From Roseivirga sp. (GTDB taxonomy: Bacteria; Bacteroidota; Bacteroidia; Cytophagales; Cyclobacteriaceae), in NCBI GenBank assembly GCA_029262895.1, contig JAJCYM010000070.1:1-64000 (forward strand): 64,000 nt of DNA, given 5' to 3'. Positions 35,435 to 42,716 of this stretch are shown piece by piece. The notes beneath the pieces were generated by a model that worked only from the letters and a program-made list of their open reading frames with translations, was not told the origin of the DNA and did not search any database. Position 1 is the stretch's first letter, and each line of letters begins with the position of its first letter. Position numbers and translations under genes: made by a program.

Positions 35435-35640
35435 AAAAAGGTCATTCCTCCATCTGAGGGCTGTTAACCATTCTTTTGTCAGAATGACCTGCTATTTGTT
35501 TTGGAGCTTTTACCAACATCACAGCCCAAACGAAAGACTGCTTAGGGGCTTTAACCCTTCCCCAAATTGAGGAGACACTCGTTTTGCCTCTCCTTTAGCT
35601 TCTTTTCAAGCCGATTATTGGCTTGGATTGGAGGATATCC
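35435..35640 (-). other. Spacer in the tRNA array, hairpin-rich
   Basis: I see no tRNA and no gene here. It holds hairpins: AGGTCATTC...GAATGACCTTTTT (35440-35490, terminator-like on the minus strand), AGGAGA...TCTCCT near 35570-35595, and CAAGCC-N7-GGCTTG (35608-35626). GAGGATATCCTC lies at its left end in map coordinates of 35631-35642. Decayed tRNAs or dispersed hairpin repeats are both possible. Confidence 0.45.
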
Positions 35641-35650
35641 TCTAAATCGA

Positions 35651-35737
35651 TTTCCATATCGAACCTGCCTTTGCCGGCAGGCAGGCCCTCGACCTCATCA
35701 TAGACAGTGATGTATTCTACCCCTGAACTACAGTACC
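35651..35737 (-). tRNA. tRNA-Asp(GTC)-like, 3' half disrupted
   Basis: The 5' half is good: D-arm TAGTTCAGGGGTAGAAT and a perfect anticodon arm CATCA-CTGTCTA-TGATG (GTC, Asp). After ...GAGGG a 22-nt hairpin (35664-35685) is inserted directly before TTCGATA. The 3' T-stem and acceptor strand (expected CAGTACC) are not recognisable. It is probably a dead tRNA gene. Confidence 0.55.
35664..35685 (-). repeat. 22-nt hairpin insertion in tRNA-Asp-like T-arm
   Basis: On the minus strand CCTGCCT and AGGCAGG flank the loop GCCGGCAA. It lies between the T-stem and TTCGA. The copy at 35841-35862 differs by one base and occupies the same structural position in tRNA-Gln. Confidence 0.8.
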
Positions 35738-35742
35738 CTATG

Positions 35743-35816
35743 TTGGCTCACCAGGGCTTGAACCTGGAACCTCCAGCTTATAAGACTGGCACTCTAACCA
35801 ATTGAGCTATAAGCCA
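35743..35816 (-). tRNA. tRNA-Ile(TAT)
   Basis: A 74-nt complete cloverleaf: acceptor TGGCTTA/TGAGCCA, D-arm GCTC-AATTGGTTA-GAGT, anticodon arm CCAGT-CTTATAA-GCTGG with anticodon TAT, T-arm CCAGG-TTCAAGC-CCTGG, and discriminator A. TAT reads AUA directly; most bacteria instead use a CAT tRNA modified by TilS. It lies 4 nt after tRNA-Gln. Confidence 0.8.
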
Positions 35817-35820
35817 ATAG

Positions 35821-35913
35821 AAGCCAGAACAGGATTCGAACCTGCCTTTGCTGGCAGGCAGGCCTGTACTTCCGGGGCCAAATCCCGATGTCTTACCGTT
35901 AGACGATCCGGCT
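35821..35913 (-). tRNA. tRNA-Gln(TTG) with a 22-nt insertion in the T-arm
   Basis: Without the insertion it is a complete 71-nt tRNA: acceptor AGCCGGA/TCTGGCT, D-arm GTCT-AACGGTA-AGAC, anticodon arm TCGGG-ATTTGGC-CCCGG (TTG), T-stem ACAGG/CCTGT and loop TTCGAAT. A 22-nt hairpin is inserted between ACAGG and TTCGAAT. The discriminator appears to be T rather than the usual G. Function depends on whether the insertion is tolerated or removed. Confidence 0.65.
35841..35862 (-). repeat. 22-nt hairpin insertion in tRNA-Gln T-arm
   Basis: CCTGCCT-GCCAGCAA-AGGCAGG on the minus strand in three parts. It is nearly identical to 35664-35685, and CAGG is present on both sides of the insertion. It belongs to the TGCCGGCAGGCAGG-type dispersed hairpins of Bacteroidetes. 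Confidence 0.8.
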
Positions 35914-35953
35914 TTGAGTCCAAAGAGAGTTTAACCCCTCCGGTCTTTGACCA

Positions 35954-35971
35954 CCTCCCCTCAAGGGGAGG
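35954..35971. repeat. CCTCCCC-TCAA-GGGGAGG hairpin
   Basis: A 7-bp perfect stem with a 4-nt loop, followed on the minus strand by GGTCAAAGACCGGAGGGGTT. This is a known type of Bacteroidetes dispersed repeat, here just upstream of the tRNA array. Confidence 0.6.
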
Positions 35972-35976
35972 ACAAC

Positions 35977-36008
35977 AAAAAAGCCCGACCTTAAGAGGCC
36001 GGGCTTTT
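35977..36008 (-). terminator. Intrinsic terminator 2 upstream of the tRNA array
   Basis: The stem AGCCCGGCCT / AGGTCGGGCT on the minus strand (one G-T), a 4-nt loop, then TTTTTT. It points toward the array, so it either ends the upstream short transcript or attenuates read-through. It can also act on the plus strand (GGCTTTTAG). Confidence 0.75.
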
Positions 36009-36030
36009 AGTACCTGATACACTTCTTATA

Positions 36031-36150
36031 TCAAGTCATATTCCTCCTGACCTTTTGCAAAAGACAATCTTCACCTGTTCCAAAACCTGAGTAATTCAGA
36101 CTTTGAATTAGCAAACCTGCTATGCGTAATTGTTTCATTTCCTTTTGCAT
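36031..36150 (-). CDS. Possible 39-residue small ORF between terminators
   Basis: ATG CAA AAG GAA ATG ... ACT TGA encodes MQKEMKQLRIAGLLIQSLNY followed by a short polar tail. Its ribosome-binding site is weak. It lies between the two terminators and could be a leader peptide, a small protein or chance. An AGGAGG followed by ATG-ACT-TGA lies at its end. Confidence 0.25.
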   Translation of the reverse strand: MQKEMKQLRIAGLLIQSLNYSGFGTGEDCLLQKVRRNMT

Positions 36151-36171
36151 AATTTTATCTTTTTTTAAAAC

Positions 36172-36199
36172 AAAAAACCCGAACCAAATGGCCCGGGTT
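36172..36199 (-). terminator. Intrinsic terminator 1 upstream of the tRNA array
   Basis: On the minus strand AACCCGGGCC-ATTT-GGTTCGGGTT (10 pairs, two G-T) is followed by TTTTTTG. It lies about 150 nt after the predicted transcription start near 36329. Confidence 0.75.
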
Positions 36200-36222
36200 T
36201 CTAAGTGTCTTTTATCTCTAAT

Positions 36223-36318
36223 TCAACTTATAATTCCGAGCCGAAAAACATTACGATCAAACCCACTAATTTTAGCGAGCAGTATGGCTAATTGTATATG
36301 TGAATAATTACTTTTCAT
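36223..36318 (-). CDS. Possible 31-residue leader ORF
   Basis: ATG AAA AGT AAT TAT ... ATA AGT TGA encodes MKSNYSHIQLAILLAKISGF plus eleven residues, rich in Ile and Leu. It starts only about 11 nt after the predicted start of transcription and ends 24 nt before terminator 1, the layout of an attenuation leader. The coding status is not proven. Confidence 0.3.
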   Translation of the reverse strand: MKSNYSHIQLAILLAKISGFDRNVFRLGIIS

Positions 36319-36335
36319 TTCTTTTTTCGATGTCA

Positions 36336-36368
36336 CAAATGTACCGAAATACATTTCGCATTTGCAAA
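36336..36368 (-). promoter_or_regulatory. Bacteroidetes-type promoter upstream of leader/tRNA array
   Basis: On the minus strand TTTG (36365-36368), 21 bp, TACATTTG (36336-36343) is a full match to the -33/-7 consensus TTTG / TAnnTTTG. From 36369 to 36742 I see only AT-rich sequence without a gene. Confidence 0.6.
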
Positions 36369-36742
36369 TTGCAATATTGGTGCCAACCACATTTTTTCCA
36401 ATTAATTAGGTTTAACTATTTGATAATCAGTAAGAAAAAATAATTAAAAAATATTCAATTTTGATTGATTTGATACTGTTCTCCATTTTTGATTTTTTTA
36501 TTTGGCTAAACATTGGCTTTCGATTTGACATGTTTTAGGCTTAATGACTTGTCAATTTAAGCTGCATAAATTAGCCTTTCATCAGTACAAAAATGATTGA
36601 ATTTACCATTAAATTATGGCGCAAAAAACAGGGCTTATTCTATATTAAATAAAGATATAAATTACTTCACATTCTGATTACAAAATATGAATACTGAGGG
36701 CGCACTTAATCAAATGAATTTTTGGCAAAAAATCAGGTTAAT

Positions 36743-38026
36743 TCAATCGTCTATAGCCTTATAAATGAGGCTATACATTTCATCCCAAAAATTGTTGTAT
36801 TGAAAGGGAAATACCTGAGTCATTCCGACAAAGATCAATTCTTCTTTTGGGTCAATAAAGAACTTAGTATTGAAGTATCCTCCCCATTCATAAGTGCCTG
36901 GGGACTTGGGGCTACGCTTGCCAGGCTTGTCTTGATAAAGGGTGAAGCCAAGCGCAAAAGAGCTACCTCTTTCATTAGGTTCATAGTTAGTGATTACATC
37001 CGGCATTTGATCTCGCGTCATTTCAGCCAGCGCATCGGCTCCCAGAATTTTCCCACCCCCGGCTACGAGAGTCTGAATGAAATTCGCATAATCGATGGTA
37101 GTAGAGGAGAGTCCTGCGCCTCCGGCAAAGAGATTTCGAGGCCCTTCCAGAGGATAGCTCGCCTGATCAGCCCGACCAATTTCGTTGATTGTCATGAGCT
37201 TGTCTTGGACCGTGGTGTAAACCTGCACTAATCGATCAAACTTTTCATTCGGTAAATAGAAATGAGTATCGGGCATTCCCACCTTATGGAAGATGTTTTC
37301 TTTGAAATACACGTTCAAGGGCTGCTTGGAAACCACCTCTATTATTCTTCCCAGTACATCCATATTCAGACCATAGGAGAACCGTGCTCCTGGCTGATGT
37401 GCCAGTGGTACTTTTGCCAGTCTGTTGATCCATTCTTCGGTGGTCCAAGTATCATGGGAAAAGCCAACATTCATATCAAACTTCTCATAGACGGCCATCA
37501 ATTTCCCCGGATTGAAACTTCCATAAATAATGCCTGATGTATGCGTAAGGAGGTTTCTGATGGTAACAGGTTTTTCAACAGGAACGGTGGTAAAACTTGA
37601 ATCAGCCGGATCAAATGTGTCTAAGACTACCTGATTTTTATAGGCTGGAATATATTTGTAAACAGGATCATCCAATGAAATTTTATCTTGTTCATAAAGC
37701 TGCATCACAGCTACGCAGGTTACCGCTTTGGTCATTGATGCAAGCCGATAGATATTATCGTCTTCATAAGGTGTTCCTTTAGTGGAAGTGCGAAAACCAA
37801 AGTTTTTCTGATAGACAATTTTGCCTTCTTTCGCAACCAAAAAGCTCCCGCCTGGGACCTTGTTTTCATCCATATATTTCTTGATATGAGTGTCAAGAGT
37901 GGCCTCAAAATCACTGGACATCCCAATACTTGAGGCAGATGCCTTTTGAAGTTGTGAATGGGCTTGGTCGCAACCTACACTTGCGACAATCAGGAATAGA
38001 CTCAGGAATAGAATTTTGGTTTTCAT
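36743..38026 (-). CDS. Serine hydrolase (beta-lactamase/PBP-like) lipoprotein
   Basis: A 427-residue protein with a lipoprotein signal (VASVGC, Cys 19) and a class C beta-lactamase/penicillin-binding-like domain. The nucleophile motif is S-M-T-K in RLASMTKAVTCVAV, and the YxN-type motif is in FSYGLNMDVLG. It acts in the periplasm as an esterase, peptidase or peptidoglycan hydrolase. True beta-lactamase activity is unlikely for this family type. It is transcribed alone. Confidence 0.88.
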   Translation of the reverse strand: MKTKILFLSLFLIVASVGCDQAHSQLQKASASSIGMSSDFEATLDTHIKKYMDENKVPGGSFLVAKEGKIVYQKNFGFRTSTKGTPYEDDNIYRLASMTKAVTCVAVMQLYEQDKISLDDPVYKYIPAYKNQVVLDTFDPADSSFTTVPVEKPVTIRNLLTHTSGIIYGSFNPGKLMAVYEKFDMNVGFSHDTWTTEEWINRLAKVPLAHQPGARFSYGLNMDVLGRIIEVVSKQPLNVYFKENIFHKVGMPDTHFYLPNEKFDRLVQVYTTVQDKLMTINEIGRADQASYPLEGPRNLFAGGAGLSSTTIDYANFIQTLVAGGGKILGADALAEMTRDQMPDVITNYEPNERGSSFALGFTLYQDKPGKRSPKSPGTYEWGGYFNTKFFIDPKEELIFVGMTQVFPFQYNNFWDEMYSLIYKAIDD

Positions 38027-38082
38027 AAGGTTGATTTTGGTCGAATATACAAATTTGGAAATGAGTGGGTGTAGTGCTGAAC

Positions 38083-39060
38083 TTATAGTGAACAGTCGAT
38101 TAGGATTTTACCATTCCTTCCGGGAGCCTTCATATGGGCTACTGCTTTTTGAATGTCGTCCAATGTATAGTAGGCCTCAACATCTGCTTTGAGTTCTTGC
38201 TTGGTGAGCATGCCCAGCACTTCAGGAACAATTTGAAAACGTTGTTCTTTTGAAAGCCCGGCAAACCAGGTGGACAGCCAAAAGCCTTTAATCGTCAGGT
38301 TTTTGAAAATAAGGAGTCCACTATTAAGTGGTATAGGTTGAAGGCTGAGCAAACCATAAACGAACATAGTGCCATTTTGCTGAAGGGTATTTAATACTTT
38401 ATCACCCAATTCGCCTCCAACGGCATCGAAAGCAGCCTTTACCATAACACCATCAGTGGCCGCTTTAACTGACTTATAGAGACCCTCAGTTTTTTCATTG
38501 ATAATCGCTTTTGCTCCTAGATCCAAAAGTGCCTGCTTTTGTTCATCCCGTCTTACCGTGCCGATGACATTGATCCCTCTTTGAACGGTCAATTGAATCA
38601 CGAACTTGCTAAAAGCAGAGGCCGAAGCCGTGAGCAATAACCAATCACCAGCTCCGAGGTTTGCCTCCATCAACATCCCGTAAGCAGTAAATGGATTCAC
38701 GAAAGCCTGGCAGGCCACATCATCCGACATTGGTGCTGGTTTAGGAATTATCACTTTGGCAGTTACACAAACATAATCAGCCCAAACACCGGAATTTGTA
38801 AAGATCACTCCTGAACCCAATGGCATTTCTACGCCTTCTCCAAGGGCATCGATGACCCCAGTTGCTTCAAAGCCACCAATCTGTGGAAGTTCTGGTTTAA
38901 GTCCGTACATGCCCTGGATAAACATGAGGTCTGCGGGAATAATATTAGCCTTGACCACCTTAACCCGAACTTCGCCAGGCTGGGGTTCCGGGATGGGTAA
39001 GTCAACTATTTTCAGGACGTCTTTGGGCAGACCCAGACTTTCAAATTGGATGGCTTTCAT
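38083..39060 (-). CDS. MDR/quinone-oxidoreductase-like zinc-independent dehydrogenase
   Basis: A 325-residue medium-chain reductase of the quinone oxidoreductase / enoyl-reductase type: GroES-like N-terminal half (PGEVRVKVVKANIIPADLMFI) and Rossmann half (DWLLLTASASAFSKFVIQ). The cofactor loop has lost the usual AxxGxxG glycines (TASASAFS), while the later GTVRRDEQ favours NADPH. The catalytic zinc ligands of alcohol dehydrogenases are absent. The substrate is unknown. Confidence 0.85.
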   Translation of the reverse strand: MKAIQFESLGLPKDVLKIVDLPIPEPQPGEVRVKVVKANIIPADLMFIQGMYGLKPELPQIGGFEATGVIDALGEGVEMPLGSGVIFTNSGVWADYVCVTAKVIIPKPAPMSDDVACQAFVNPFTAYGMLMEANLGAGDWLLLTASASAFSKFVIQLTVQRGINVIGTVRRDEQKQALLDLGAKAIINEKTEGLYKSVKAATDGVMVKAAFDAVGGELGDKVLNTLQQNGTMFVYGLLSLQPIPLNSGLLIFKNLTIKGFWLSTWFAGLSKEQRFQIVPEVLGMLTKQELKADVEAYYTLDDIQKAVAHMKAPGRNGKILIDCSL

Positions 39061-39111
39061 AGGATTCTGAAAATAGCGAATCCTGACAATAATGGTAGAT
39101 TTTACTTCCAG

Positions 39112-40227
39112 TTATTTCAGCTCGATGGCATAAACATAACCATCATAGTTACCAAAGTAGATGTTGGAGCCATCGGTGGCAGGTGAAGAAAAACTACCCA
39201 TTGGCAGCTCGAGTTTCGAAACCAACTCTCCATTCTTCTTATCAACTATAAATAAGTTGCCGGGGTCTTTAACCTTATAGCCGTTTCCACTGGTAAAGAT
39301 CAAGTACAACCCGATAATCACAGGTTTTGTGTAGATATTTTGACCTGCCTTGAACTTCCATTTGAGGGCTCCATTTTCAGGGTTGAATGCGAACATGCTC
39401 AGGTTGTCAGAACCTCCGATGTAGAGCGTATTGTCCTCGATTACAGGATCACCAACGATCCAACCACCGGTAGAATCGGCATAGGTCCAGACCATGTTCC
39501 CACTAATGTCTTCCATAACCTGTAGATTGTGATTTCGCGCTCCAAAATAGAGCCTACCCTTATAGGGAAGTATTTCCGATACAATCCCACCAAATGACTC
39601 ATAGAGTTTCTTTTCGTAAGTCTCTTTCTTCCAGAGTAATTTTTCCTGTTCCAGGCTGTAGGCATAGACTTTCCCCGCCCAGTCTCCAAAGAATAATTTT
39701 GATCCTAGAATTGAAGGGGTAGTACGTACGGGTTGACCATATTCTGATGGAATCATCACTTTTCGTTCGCCTGTTTTTACATCAAGACCTATGACTCCAC
39801 CCAGGCTCGTTCCCGAATAGAATATTCCTTCATGGACTGTGCCGCTCGAACGCTTGTCATCCCAGGGATCAATTTTATATGCCCATAACGCAGAGCCAGG
39901 GTCATATTTCCATATCTCTTTTCCCGTTTCCTTGTCCAGAGCGTAAAAGATGTTCCCAGACTCAAAAATGACCGAATTTTGGTGGATTGTTGCCTTACCC
40001 ATAATTCTATCCCTCGTATTGAAGTGCCATTTTTCGCTGCCTGTCTTGGTATTCAACGCGTAGAAATTACCGTCTTCACTGCCTATATATAAGGTCTGCT
40101 CACTGATAACAGGAGGAGCAAGAACTTTATCCTGAGTTTTAAATTTCCACTTGACCGTTGGCGATTGTGCAGATGCTAAAAAACCGCAAAAGAATAAGGC
40201 GATTACTAAAGTTGTTCGTTTCAACAT
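39112..40227 (-). CDS. Secreted PQQ-like beta-propeller protein
   Basis: A 371-residue protein with a signal peptide (1-20, CGFLASAQ). Repeated PQQ/BamB-like blades follow (TLYIGSEDGNFYALNTKTGSEKWHF; LYFGARNHNL; LYIGGSDNLSMFAFNPENGALKWKF, each in part). It is probably a periplasmic binding or scaffold propeller; I do not see quinoprotein dehydrogenase active-site residues. Confidence 0.85.
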   Translation of the reverse strand: MLKRTTLVIALFFCGFLASAQSPTVKWKFKTQDKVLAPPVISEQTLYIGSEDGNFYALNTKTGSEKWHFNTRDRIMGKATIHQNSVIFESGNIFYALDKETGKEIWKYDPGSALWAYKIDPWDDKRSSGTVHEGIFYSGTSLGGVIGLDVKTGERKVMIPSEYGQPVRTTPSILGSKLFFGDWAGKVYAYSLEQEKLLWKKETYEKKLYESFGGIVSEILPYKGRLYFGARNHNLQVMEDISGNMVWTYADSTGGWIVGDPVIEDNTLYIGGSDNLSMFAFNPENGALKWKFKAGQNIYTKPVIIGLYLIFTSGNGYKVKDPGNLFIVDKKNGELVSKLELPMGSFSSPATDGSNIYFGNYDGYVYAIELK

Positions 40228-40342
40228 AATTCTTGTTTTGAGTTTACCAAAGATGTGCCTGGACGCTGGTTATGCGATTAACAGAGGCTTGTCAAAACCT
40301 TGTCGAATGCATTTGACTATCCGAAATTCTTATTTTTGAACA

Positions 40343-41623
40343 ATGTCGGATGATCGTTTTTTTATAAGCTTATGCAAAACACTTATTTGCGATAAACTGG
40401 ATTGGAATCCTGAACAAATCAGACAACGGGATTATGAATACTTGAGTCATGAGATATTCAAGCAATCGAAGGTTGATTTGAGCACCACCACCTTGCGCAG
40501 GATTTGGTCTAATCAATACAAAAACACACCACAAACAGGCACGTTGAACGCCCTCGCTCAATTTTTAGATTTTGACAATTGGAACGACTTCAAACTTAAA
40601 AACCAAGTTTCTACCTCCAAAAATGTTGAAACGAGAGTTGACTTCTCTCAACGCAAGGCGATAGTGTTAGTGCCGGCATTGCTGGTAATCGTTCTTGGGG
40701 TCATTACAATATTGACCGCATCCTCCAAGCCAGCCGAACTTGATTTGTCTTCTCTTAAATTCACAGCGGACAAGACCCTGTATGAAGGAGTTCCGGCTAC
40801 CGCTGGTTTTGAATATGATATTTCAAAAATTAAAGAGAAGGTACAAATCGAGCTCTCCTGGAATCCATATGAGCGAGTCACGTTAGCCCCTAATAAGGAT
40901 TTTTATACTGGTGTCTACTATTATCCTGATTACCACTATTCCAAACTATTGATTGATGGGCAAGCGGTAGCCTTTCAACCAGTTCATGTGATTACCGAGG
41001 ACTGGCATGGTTCATTGATGCGATCGGATTTCGAAAAACGACCAATCTATCTGGAGCATGAAGAATTATTTGAAGAGGACAGAATGGAAGTTTCCAGATC
41101 AATTATTGACAAGTATAATTTCGGGCCTAATGATACTTTATTTAGCGAATTGGTCTTTTCCAATCCAATGCTGGATACCATTTCTATTAACGATCTCATC
41201 CTTGAAACTTCTGTCAAAACAATTGATTACGGAGCAACTCGTCAATGTGATAGGTTGTTGATCTATTTGAAAGGGGAGAAGGGCTTTGCTATGATACCCT
41301 TGACGGAACAAGGTTGTTATGGGGAGCTAAGCCTAGGGTTCTCCGAAAAGTGGTTACAGGGTAAATTCAGTGATCTATCAAACCTGGAGACCTCCCTTGA
41401 AACCTGGCAGGATGTTCGAATTGAAGTTTCGGAAAGAGCCGTTCAAATACGAGTAGCCTTAAATAAGCCTTTGAATCTGGAGTATGAAAATGATCTGGGT
41501 AAGCTGAAAGCGGTGAAATTCCTTTTTACCGGACTTGGTGCGGTTGATCATGTGTACCTCTATAATAGCAATGGAGAACCGCTTTTTGTCGATGATCTAT
41601 CACGAAGCAGGCTGAATCACTGA
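40343..41623 (+). CDS. Membrane protein with N-terminal helical DNA-binding-like domain, unknown
   Basis: A 426-residue protein. The N-terminal 85 residues (LDWNPEQIRQRDYEYLSHEIFKQS; STTTLRRIWSNQYKNTPQTGTLNALAQFL, in part) match a cytosolic helical module that recurs in Bacteroidetes ahead of a transmembrane helix. The helix is at about 100-122 (AIVLVPALLVIVLGVITIL). The C-terminal 300 residues are periplasmic and beta-rich (RVTLAPNKDFYTGVYYYPDYHYS), with an acidic end. Its position ahead of an ECF sigma factor could mean a signalling role. No named family recognised. Confidence 0.6.
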   Translation: MSDDRFFISLCKTLICDKLDWNPEQIRQRDYEYLSHEIFKQSKVDLSTTTLRRIWSNQYKNTPQTGTLNALAQFLDFDNWNDFKLKNQVSTSKNVETRVDFSQRKAIVLVPALLVIVLGVITILTASSKPAELDLSSLKFTADKTLYEGVPATAGFEYDISKIKEKVQIELSWNPYERVTLAPNKDFYTGVYYYPDYHYSKLLIDGQAVAFQPVHVITEDWHGSLMRSDFEKRPIYLEHEELFEEDRMEVSRSIIDKYNFGPNDTLFSELVFSNPMLDTISINDLILETSVKTIDYGATRQCDRLLIYLKGEKGFAMIPLTEQGCYGELSLGFSEKWLQGKFSDLSNLETSLETWQDVRIEVSERAVQIRVALNKPLNLEYENDLGKLKAVKFLFTGLGAVDHVYLYNSNGEPLFVDDLSRSRLNH

Positions 41624-41693
41624 ACCAGCCACTTTTTAATTTAATCTTAAATTGAACCTATTCTCTTTTTTAGAGACTCTCATATGAGGTTCG

Positions 41694-42245
41694 ATGGAGC
41701 GTAAGCCAGAACATATTTTTGATGAACTCTTGGTTATGAAGTGCCAGGATCGAGACAGAGAAGCTCAGGGCTTGCTCTGGAAACGATGGCAACCTAAGGT
41801 GTTGAAATGGTCTTTTGATTTCATAAAGGATAGGGAAAGTGCCTATGAAGTGGCCCAGGAAAGCTGGATGTCAATCTTTAAGAGTATCGGGAAATTGAAG
41901 AATCCGAGCTTATTCCGGTTTTGGGCTTATCGGATTGTCCAACGAAGATCGGCTGATTGGATTAGAAAAGAACAAAGAAACAGAGCAAGTATGGCTGAGG
42001 TCAGACATGATCATTCTACAATAGAAAAGAATGAAGAAGTTATTGACCCAGTGGCCAAGATGTTGATGGCGATTAATGATTTACCAGCCGATCATCAGCA
42101 AATGTTGCGGATGTTCTATCTAGATAAAACACCGATTAAAGCTATGGCGAAGATCATGGATAAACCGGAAGGCACAATTAAATCGAGGCTGTATTATGCA
42201 CGAGAACAATTAAAAAAGAAACTAAACGAAAGCAATCATGAATAA
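41694..42245 (+). CDS. ECF-type RNA polymerase sigma factor
   Basis: A 183-residue sigma-70 family protein with region 2 (YEVAQESWMSIFKSIGKLKNPSLFRFWAYRIVQRRSADW, in part) and region 4 (LPADHQQMLRMFYLDKTPIKAMAKIMDKPEGTIKSRLYYAREQL). It would direct RNA polymerase to a specific promoter set. The next gene overlaps by 8 bp and encodes a small membrane protein that may act as its anti-sigma or sensor. Confidence 0.9.
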   Translation: MERKPEHIFDELLVMKCQDRDREAQGLLWKRWQPKVLKWSFDFIKDRESAYEVAQESWMSIFKSIGKLKNPSLFRFWAYRIVQRRSADWIRKEQRNRASMAEVRHDHSTIEKNEEVIDPVAKMLMAINDLPADHQQMLRMFYLDKTPIKAMAKIMDKPEGTIKSRLYYAREQLKKKLNESNHE

Positions 42246-42618
42246 ATCAGAAAAAGAAGTCGATGACCTGATTCATCAGGCATTAAGTAAGGAAGAAGCT
42301 GAGTATTTTGATCAGCTTGGTGAACAAAACATACCTCAAATGCTTTTTGGCCTTTTTAAAGGCAAGCTTGCCTGGATGAATATATTGATGAGTATAATCA
42401 CGCTTGGGGTTTTTGCATTCACCGCTCGCAGTTTTATAGAGATGTTAAATACTGAGGTGCTCAATGACAAATTGGAATTGATGACCTATTCAATTTTGGG
42501 TTTTGTAGCCATGGCGCTCTTGAAGACTTGGGGTTGGAATCAGATTGATAAAAATGCCCTGTTGCGTGAAATAAAACGTCTCGAATTTCAAATATCGTTA
42601 TTGAAAAAGAAAGACTAG
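42238..42618 (+). CDS. DUF6768-like membrane protein, partner of the sigma factor
   Basis: A 126-residue protein with two transmembrane helices (about 45-65 and 85-102), a cytosolic N-terminus (SEKEVDDLIHQALSKEEAEYFDQL) and a C-terminal coiled coil (LLREIKRLEFQISLLKKK). The overlap with the ECF gene and this layout are typical of Bacteroidetes pairs in which the membrane protein modulates the sigma factor. Function is inferred from the pairing. Confidence 0.75.
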   Translation: MNKSEKEVDDLIHQALSKEEAEYFDQLGEQNIPQMLFGLFKGKLAWMNILMSIITLGVFAFTARSFIEMLNTEVLNDKLELMTYSILGFVAMALLKTWGWNQIDKNALLREIKRLEFQISLLKKKD

Positions 42619-42655
42619 CATTCTCCCGAGTGGATAATTCTGGATTTATTTAGTG

Positions 42656-42663
42656 TACCTTTG
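42656..42663 (+). promoter_or_regulatory. -7 element TACCTTTG upstream of the DEAD-box gene
   Basis: TACCTTTG fits TAnnTTTG and lies 53 bp upstream of the ATG. No clear TTTG -33 box is seen. The ~45-nt leader before the helicase is consistent with the long leaders of cold-induced helicases. Confidence 0.4.
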
Positions 42664-42716
42664 TGGCATTAAGTAAATGACATGATTAAGAGTTGTCATT
42701 TTTTAAAACAATTCAT

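Noticed and set aside
35664-35862. The 22-nt hairpin pair as the start of a CRISPR array
   Set aside because: Only two copies, 155 bp apart, each inside a tRNA gene; no regular spacers and no cas genes.
35664-35862. The T-arm insertions as canonical archaeal-type tRNA introns
   Set aside because: No bulge-helix-bulge motif can be drawn, and the sequence belongs to a dispersed Bacteroidetes hairpin family; kept only as a speculative option.
35802-36022. Open frames on both strands over tRNA-Gln, tRNA-Ile and the hairpin repeats
   Set aside because: They are shadows of RNA genes; the peptides contain the tell-tale RTGFEPA / GSNPVLA-type tRNA translations.
36743-38026. Serine hydrolase as an antibiotic-resistance beta-lactamase
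   Set aside because: Only the general SxxK/YxN motifs are visible; the family is mostly esterases and peptidases.
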